The translations under genes and the position numbers were made by a program. Under the pieces are notes generated by a model that did no database searches, was not told the DNA's origin, and saw nothing but the letters and a program-made list of their open reading frames with translations. Below are positions 59,449 to 64,000 of a stretch of 64,000 bases of DNA, piece by piece. Source of the stretch: an uncultured bacterium (GTDB lineage Bacteria; Cyanobacteriota; Vampirovibrionia; Gastranaerophilales; Gastranaerophilaceae); NCBI GenBank assembly GCA_902797965.1, contig CADBUY010000008.1:1-64000 (forward strand), in the 5' to 3' direction. How positions within the stretch are numbered: position 1 is the first letter of the stretch; the number at the start of each line of letters is the position of its first letter.

Positions 59449-59482
59449 CCTCGCCCCTTGGGGGAGAGGGTAGGGTGAGGGG
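59449..59482 (+). repeat. CCCTC-type palindromic repeat upstream of tmRNA
   Basis: CCTCGCCCCTTGGGGGAGAG then GGTAGGGTGAGGGG. Lies between the tmRNA promoter and the mature 5' end, within the precursor. Confidence 0.75.
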
Positions 59483-59513
59483 TAAAAGTATCTCTACCCA
59501 AAATAAAAACCAA

Positions 59514-59907
59514 GGGGATGCCACGGTTTTGACGTTGTGATTGGTATATCCGGATTGCGAGTCCGAGAGCTGTTCTCGGTTATCAACGGGCAAATTAAAT
59601 TAAACGACAATAACGTTGTTTCTATGGCTGATTATAGAGCACAAAGACTCGCTGCTTAGTAGCAGTTCAGCCCATTCTCCCTGACCAGCTTGCCGTCAGG
59701 AATTGAATGACCGTATGCAAGACGCAGTACTCAAATGATGGTATGGGTATCAAGTTTTACCATTGAAGGTTAGACTTCCGTTAAAAAGTCTTTGACTTCG
59801 GTTAGGTTTTGTAACTTTCCTTACGAAAGTCGAGAAAATAAGTTGCTACACTCGTAGACGTCAGTTTGTATCCGCATCGGACGCGGGTTCGACTCCCGCC
59901 ATCTCCA
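59514..59907 (+). ncRNA. ssrA: Transfer-messenger RNA (tmRNA)
   Basis: One-piece tmRNA of about 394 nt. The acceptor stem GGGGAT/ATCTCC has a G-U at the third pair, the alanine identity signal; GACGCGGGTTCGACTCCCGCC forms the T arm region. CCA is not encoded. The tag reading frame ends NDNNVVSMADYRAQRLAA-stop (TAG at 59657-59659); the final LAA is the ClpXP degron. The exact resume codon, just before AAC at 59603, is not certain. A permuted, two-piece form (found in some cyanobacteria) is ruled out by the order of ends. Confidence 0.95.
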
Positions 59908-60155
59908 GATTATATATAGTAAATAAATATGTGTTAGGGAGGAGAACCCAACAGACCTCTCGGTCTGTCTGTGGTTCGAGCGAGGAGCGAGCAGAGGGCG
60001 GAGGTATTTTGCAAAAAATAAAATTTTGAAGCAAAATACGGAGACCCGTTTAACGCGAGCGACTCAAGACACTCCCGCCAAAAAGATAAAAATATCGTCT
60101 GCATAAGAGATAAGAGGTCACTAGATCCTTCATTGGAATCAAACTAGGAGTTAAT
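59908..60155. other. GC-rich intergenic stretch with hairpins after tmRNA
   Basis: ACAGACC-tctc-GGTCTGT (59951-59968) and GTATTTTGC...GCAAAATAC (60004-60039) form hairpins. GC content is visibly higher than around it. ACTCCCGCCA at 60071-60080 repeats ten bases of the tmRNA 3' end (59892-59901). Could be a remnant of integration at ssrA; no integrase is seen. Confidence 0.4.
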
Positions 60156-60725
60156 ATGGATGTTAGGAATTATATTCGAGATTCAATAGATACAAAAACT
60201 AAAATTTTAAATAATAAAAATATAATAGAAAATATTAATAAAATTGCTGATAGAATAGTTGAAGCGTATAGGCTTAATAATAAAGTTTTAACAGCAGGAA
60301 ATGGCGGTTCAGCATGTGATTCTCAGCATATTGCAGGTGAACTTGTTGCAAAATTCTTCATTGACAGACCCGGATTAAATGCAATATCGCTTGTTAACTA
60401 TATTTCTTCTCTAACTGCAACAAGTAATGATTATGGGTATGCAAAGTCTTTTTCAAGACAAATACAGGCACTTGGTAATAAAGGTGACGTTTTTATTGCG
60501 ATATCGACGTCAGGCAATTCAGAAAATATACTTGCGGCACTAGATGAAGCAAGGAATAAAGGCATTATAACCGTTGGTTTGGTTGGCGAAAAAGAATGCA
60601 AAATGGATTCTTTATGCGATTATATAATACATGTTCCATCAACCTGTACTCCTACAATCCAGGAATCACATATTATGATAGGTCATATCATTTGCGCATT
60701 GGTTGAAGAAGCGTTATTTAAATAA
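60156..60725 (+). CDS. gmhA: Phosphoheptose isomerase (SIS domain)
   Basis: 189 residues. Converts sedoheptulose 7-phosphate to D-glycero-D-manno-heptose 7-phosphate for LPS or other surface glycans. The SIS-fold phosphate loop AGNGGSACDSQHIAGELVAKF and SLTATSNDYGYAKSFSRQI, AISTSGNSENI and TIQESHIMIGHIIC are all family blocks with the catalytic Glu and His. AGGAG precedes the ATG. It opens the polysaccharide cluster but on the other strand. Confidence 0.93.
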   Translation: MDVRNYIRDSIDTKTKILNNKNIIENINKIADRIVEAYRLNNKVLTAGNGGSACDSQHIAGELVAKFFIDRPGLNAISLVNYISSLTATSNDYGYAKSFSRQIQALGNKGDVFIAISTSGNSENILAALDEARNKGIITVGLVGEKECKMDSLCDYIIHVPSTCTPTIQESHIMIGHIICALVEEALFK

Positions 60726-60823
60726 GAATTTAGTTATCAATATAATCTGTTGATAAATTTTTCAAAGAATTTTTCAACCCTCTGTATTCATTTTTCTGCC
60801 ATTGCATTCTCCATTTTCTCCTT

Positions 60824-62054
60824 TTATTTTTTTATAAATTTCCAAAAGAAACTTATAGTCATTTTAACAGGTTCGGGTAAATAGAAAAAGATATTTTTCC
60901 ATGTTTGCCAAAGCTGATATGGAAGGTTATTTTGCTTTTCAAGCTCAACAACACGTTTTTCCAAATATCTCAATCTTGTATCAATTTTCTCTTGTGTAAC
61001 TTTTATCGGAGCATCAAGCGCTTTTTTCAAGAAATCCAGTCCTCTTTGACGTTCGTAAGCTATCTTTTCATTTACCTGATTATAATCAATTTTGAATACG
61101 CAATCTCTGTCCATAACTTCTGATATAGATTCAATACATTGATACTGTACTCCAAGCATTTCGCAAATTGATTCAAAACGTGAAGCTCCTCTATCTTTGT
61201 TTGCAAGGCAAATAAACGGTTTATTGAAAATGAGCGCAAAACACATTCCATGGAATGAGTCAGTCACAAACAAATCACAATCTCTGATTGAAACTAACCA
61301 ATTTTCTATTGAAATATTGGAATTTGCTGTTTTAATGACTTGCTTATTGTATTTTTCTTCTAAATATTTATACGCTTTATCATACTCCTCGCTCGTATCA
61401 AGCACATAAGAAACAATTTTGTTTTTATACGAGCTTAATTCCCTCGCCCCTTGTGGGAGATGGCTAGGGTGAGGGGTTATACCCTCTATCAATTCTTCCC
61501 ATTTTTCTTTTTCTAAAACAAAAACAGGGTCAATAATCCATTCTGCATCAACGCCTAAAACATCCTTACAAATTTCAACACCGTCTTTTTCTCTTGCAGA
61601 TATAAAAGTCAAACGACTTAAAAGAATTTTTCATATGTTCTATAATATCCTGAGAGTTTTCTTTCAAAAATTGCTCTTTATTTACTCCAAAACTTGCAGA
61701 AAAAGCGATTTTCTTTGTATTTGGTTTAACAAAATCAAGTATAAACTGTTCAGGCTTTCCTCTCAAATATTTTGGTCTAAAAACCTGATCAGAACCGGTA
61801 ATAAAAATATTTCCGTCAGAATTTAAAAACTCGATGTTTTGATCTATATATTTTGTAGTTTTCAAATATTTTTTTTGAAAATCAAAAGAAAAACTATAGT
61901 TTCTATGGGCATGTTCACTTTCTTTTAAAGGATTATTGATTAATTGAAAATCTAATCCCATTTGCTCCAATAAAGTTTGCAGAGCAAATGCCGTAAGATT
62001 TGCTCCATAGTTGTGTCTTGTAAACCAAAAATTTATATTATAAATTTTCTTCAT
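60824..62054 (-). pseudogene. Polysaccharide pyruvyl transferase family gene, frameshifted
   Basis: The first 146 or so codons (from ATG 62054: NINFWFTRHNYGANLTAFAL, then FITGSDQVFRPKYL) and the remainder (from about 61,610: FISAREKDGVEICKDVLGVD, later VTDSFHGMCFALIFNKPFI) together make one pyruvyl transferase-like protein. They are in different frames. A single extra T in a TTTT run (61604-61607 as A on the plus strand) accounts for it: removing it gives ...SFDFISAREKDG. In addition a CCCTC-type repeat sits in frame at 61441-61476, adding about 12 residues. So it is either a damaged gene, a slippage-switched gene or a sequencing error. It overlaps the GT2 gene by 4 bp. Confidence 0.82.
61441..61476 (-). 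repeat. CCCTC-type palindromic repeat inside a coding sequence
   Basis: CCCTCGCCCCTTGTGGGAGA then TGGCTAGGGTGAGGGG. Translated on the minus strand as PHPSHLPQGARE, in frame with the pyruvyl transferase-like protein. Confidence 0.82.
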
Positions 62055-63070
62055 TTATGTACCTTTAAAAACTTTTTTATCCTTCTATACGGCAAAACTA
62101 CACAGTATTTCCCTATCGGGCGGATGAGTTTATAATAAACTCCCTCTAAATTGTATTTGTAGATAAAAAAGTGGAATTTTGTACGTTTATTCATGTAATT
62201 ATACGTATTATTCAGAATTGTATACATATCTTTTTTATATTGTTCTGTTATGGAAGAATTCTTTGCTTTGTAAATATCATACCAATAAGATAGACTAAAA
62301 AACATATATTCTAAATAATTGCTTATAATTGTATTTGAAAATCTTTCAGAGATTAAATACTCGGCAATATATTTTCTTGAATATATAAATTCTTGCCATC
62401 TATCTACATTAAAACTTGAAGATGTACTGCGTACTCGATATACATATAATGAAGTATTTAATATAGAAATATTTTTAGAATATGCTAATGATAATATTGC
62501 AACTGGTCCATCTTCGCACAAATATTGTGGTAAAAATTTTAAAGATTTATCGTTCAAGAATTTTCTGTTATATATTTTATGCCATATATAGCCATTTTGA
62601 AAAAAATTTGTTTTTAAATTTGCTACATTAATGTGAGGATTATCTATACAATCTTTATACGGGATAAATTTATCTCCATCATTAAAGTATTCCCCGGTAC
62701 TTTCATCATATCTTTTATAATCAAAAATAACTAAATCATTCTGGTTTTGTTCAATTTGATTATAAGCAAGCTCACAAGCATTAAGTTCCAACCAATCATC
62801 CGGATCTACAAATATTATGTATTTGCCGGTTGCCATCTCTAAAGCAATATTTCTTGCAACTCCCGGTCCTTGGTTTTCTTGTTCAATAATTTTTATCCTA
62901 TTATCACTTGCTTGATATTCTTTTAATATACTTAAACTGTTGTCAGTAGAACCGTCATCCGTACAAATTATTTCAATATCTGTCAAAGTCTGGTTTACCA
63001 AACTATCCAAACATTTTTTCAAATATTTTTCTACATTATAAACTGCTATAATTATTGATACTTTTGGCAC
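62051..63070 (-). CDS. Family 2 glycosyltransferase
   Basis: 339 residues. GT-A fold: VSIIIAVYNVEKYLKKCLDSL, DDGSTDNS (37-44), GPGVARNIAL and DPDD (89-92), the metal-binding DxD-type motif. The C-terminal 240 residues bear on acceptor choice and cannot be read. It lies between the CDP-ribitol-type synthase gene (3 bp gap) and the pyruvyl transferase-like gene (4 bp overlap), so it is part of a surface-glycan operon. Confidence 0.92.
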   Translation of the reverse strand: MPKVSIIIAVYNVEKYLKKCLDSLVNQTLTDIEIICTDDGSTDNSLSILKEYQASDNRIKIIEQENQGPGVARNIALEMATGKYIIFVDPDDWLELNACELAYNQIEQNQNDLVIFDYKRYDESTGEYFNDGDKFIPYKDCIDNPHINVANLKTNFFQNGYIWHKIYNRKFLNDKSLKFLPQYLCEDGPVAILSLAYSKNISILNTSLYVYRVRSTSSSFNVDRWQEFIYSRKYIAEYLISERFSNTIISNYLEYMFFSLSYWYDIYKAKNSSITEQYKKDMYTILNNTYNYMNKRTKFHFFIYKYNLEGVYYKLIRPIGKYCVVLPYRRIKKFLKVHK

Positions 63071-63073
63071 CGG

Positions 63074-64000
63074 CTATCCTCTTTTTACATCAATGACCTG
63101 ACCTGTTAAATCAGACAAGAAAGTTTTTAAAGATGCTTCGGCAACACGTTCAGGCTGAAGCAAACTTCCTTCCGGTTCTTTTCCGAATGCTTTAAATCTC
63201 ATTGGCGTTGCACACCTTTCAGGATTAATTACATTTACTCTAATATCATCGCAGGCAAGTTCTTCTGCTAATGCCTGAGCAAGATTAACAATTCCGGCTT
63301 TAGTCGAGGAATATGTTGAATATAATGAACGACCTCTTGTGTATGAACTTGATGCATACAATTGTAATGATCCTTTTGATTCCTTTAAATAAGGAATAGA
63401 TGCCTTAGCAACATTTATTGAACCGGTGTAATTAATATCAATATCTGTCTGAATTTCTTCAATTGAGCGCTCAGCAAGTTTTCCCATTCTTAAAATACCT
63501 GCTGAGTTCACAACATAATCTATTCTTTTTGTTTTAGAATAAACTTCTTTTAGAAAATTCTCTATTGCGGAATAATCTCTAATATCGCACCCTGTACTAT
63601 TTGATGCTACAAAAACTTTTGCTCCGTATTCGCGGGCAAGAATTGCAGTACATTCTCCAATTCCGCTCGTTCCGCCAAAGATTACAATAACTTTATCTTC
63701 CATTTTTTCAAGGTTTTGTTCTTCCGGAAATATGGAACTCCTGATTTGAAAAAGTCTGTCTGCCATAAAAATATCACTCGGATATGTTACTTTTATGTTT
63801 TCAACATCACCATCCACAACAAAAACATCTGCAAGATTATATTTTACAATCAAACCGCAGTCATCAGTAAAGTTTTTATCATTTTTAGATAACTCATGTG
63901 CTTTTTTTATTAACGATAGTTTAAAGCATTGAGGAGTTTGACCTCTTCTGAGTTTTTCTCTGTGCGGAATACTTTGTATAATATTATTTTCATCAACTTT
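63074..64000 (-). CDS. Bifunctional cytidylyltransferase/SDR protein, CDP-ribitol synthase type (5' end beyond window)
   Basis: The open frame runs without a stop to base 64000, so the gene continues outside. The part at the edge is the end of an IspD/TarI-type cytidylyltransferase: IPHREKLRRGQTPQCFKLS, then DDCGLIVKYNLADVFVVDGD and VENIKVTYPSDIFMADRL. From about 63,690 a short-chain dehydrogenase follows: GGTSGIGECTAILAREYGA, NSAG and the catalytic YSSTK. This fusion is known from Bcs1/Acs1-type CDP-ribitol synthases (reductase plus transferase), which make the precursor for ribitol-phosphate glycans. A TTG at 63853 is not the true start. Confidence 0.88.
   Translation of the reverse strand, partial: KVDENNIIQSIPHREKLRRGQTPQCFKLSLIKKAHELSKNDKNFTDDCGLIVKYNLADVFVVDGDVENIKVTYPSDIFMADRLFQIRSSIFPEEQNLEKMEDKVIVIFGGTSGIGECTAILAREYGAKVFVASNSTGCDIRDYSAIENFLKEVYSKTKRIDYVVNSAGILRMGKLAERSIEEIQTDIDINYTGSINVAKASIPYLKESKGSLQLYASSSYTRGRSLYSTYSSTKAGIVNLAQALAEELACDDIRVNVINPERCATPMRFKAFGKEPEGSLLQPERVAEASLKTFLSDLTGQVIDVKRG

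Noticed and set aside
60071-60080. attR-like copy of the tmRNA 3' end
   Set aside because: Only ten bases match and no integrase is present; kept as a low-interest observation, not annotated as an attachment site.

Overview
The window looks like chromosomal DNA of an AT-rich (by eye about two thirds A+T), anaerobic, Gram-negative-type bacterium. My best guess is a gut-associated, non-photosynthetic relative of Cyanobacteria (Melainabacteria/Vampirovibrionia, order Gastranaerophilales). Reasons: an outer-membrane two-partner-secretion pore and TonB-like proteins (two membranes) sit beside anaerobe genes (flavodiiron protein plus rubredoxin, pyruvate phosphate dikinase). A perfect flagellar-type sigma-28 promoter is present, and many lineage-looking proteins carry a short N-terminal [VI]xF[KR][AG] motif. 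The assignment is inference; no rRNA is present.

Layout. 1-5,160: an accessory segment (Fic protein, small HTH protein, Zn-ribbon/SAP protein, voltage-gated K+ channel, 90-aa protein) bracketed by a 20-bp inverted repeat, then initiator tRNA-Met. 5,160-13,500: a CheD-like protein, a small FKA protein, ppdK, secG, an NrtR-like regulator, and an scpA-scpB-metallopeptidase operon. 13,500-19,400: smc, a 50-aa ORF and a TpsB/Omp85 pore. 19,600-25,400: HD-GYP-like protein and a cluster of FKA/FKG-leader proteins. 25,400-35,000: NAD(P)HX repair, TrmL, CDP-alcohol transferase, oxidoreductase and an envelope cluster (two TonB-like proteins, FHA-like membrane protein, vWA protein, VirB10-like exported protein). 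35,100-41,100: rpsL-rpsG, trhA, ldcA, aspS. 41,100-45,060: a sigma-28-controlled protein, two tandem membrane-anchored AAA+ ATPases and a candidate sRNA. 45,200-57,800: speE, hinT, rnhA, ruvX, a Clp-N-domain array protein, tilS-hpt, flavodiiron protein/rubredoxin, clpP and clpX. 57,900-64,000: membrane metallopeptidase, tmRNA, gmhA, and a surface-polysaccharide cluster with a broken pyruvyl transferase, a GT2 and an edge-truncated CDP-ribitol-type synthase.

The most interesting pattern is a candidate regulon. A two-part element, GGCAATTT - exactly 13 nt - TACTTTATATATATAAG (with variants), occurs seven times. Six copies lie 20-35 nt upstream of a start codon: two ahead of FKA/FKG-leader genes, one ahead of the FKA/FRA AAA+ pair, one ahead of a membrane HEMGH metallopeptidase, and two ahead of very small proteins. 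The seventh drives a stretch that ends in a terminator with no ORF (candidate sRNA). I read this as a dedicated promoter for a lineage-specific set of short-leader, often membrane-anchored proteins.

The spaces between genes are crowded with short repeats: a CCCTCACCCTAACCCTC-type palindrome that has entered coding sequence and supplies ribosome-binding sites, hairpins with GTAGG/CCTAC ends, a TTGTCGGCA-bounded element, and a strikingly frequent nonamer GGGGTAAAT. No CRISPR array, rRNA or recognisable transposase was seen.
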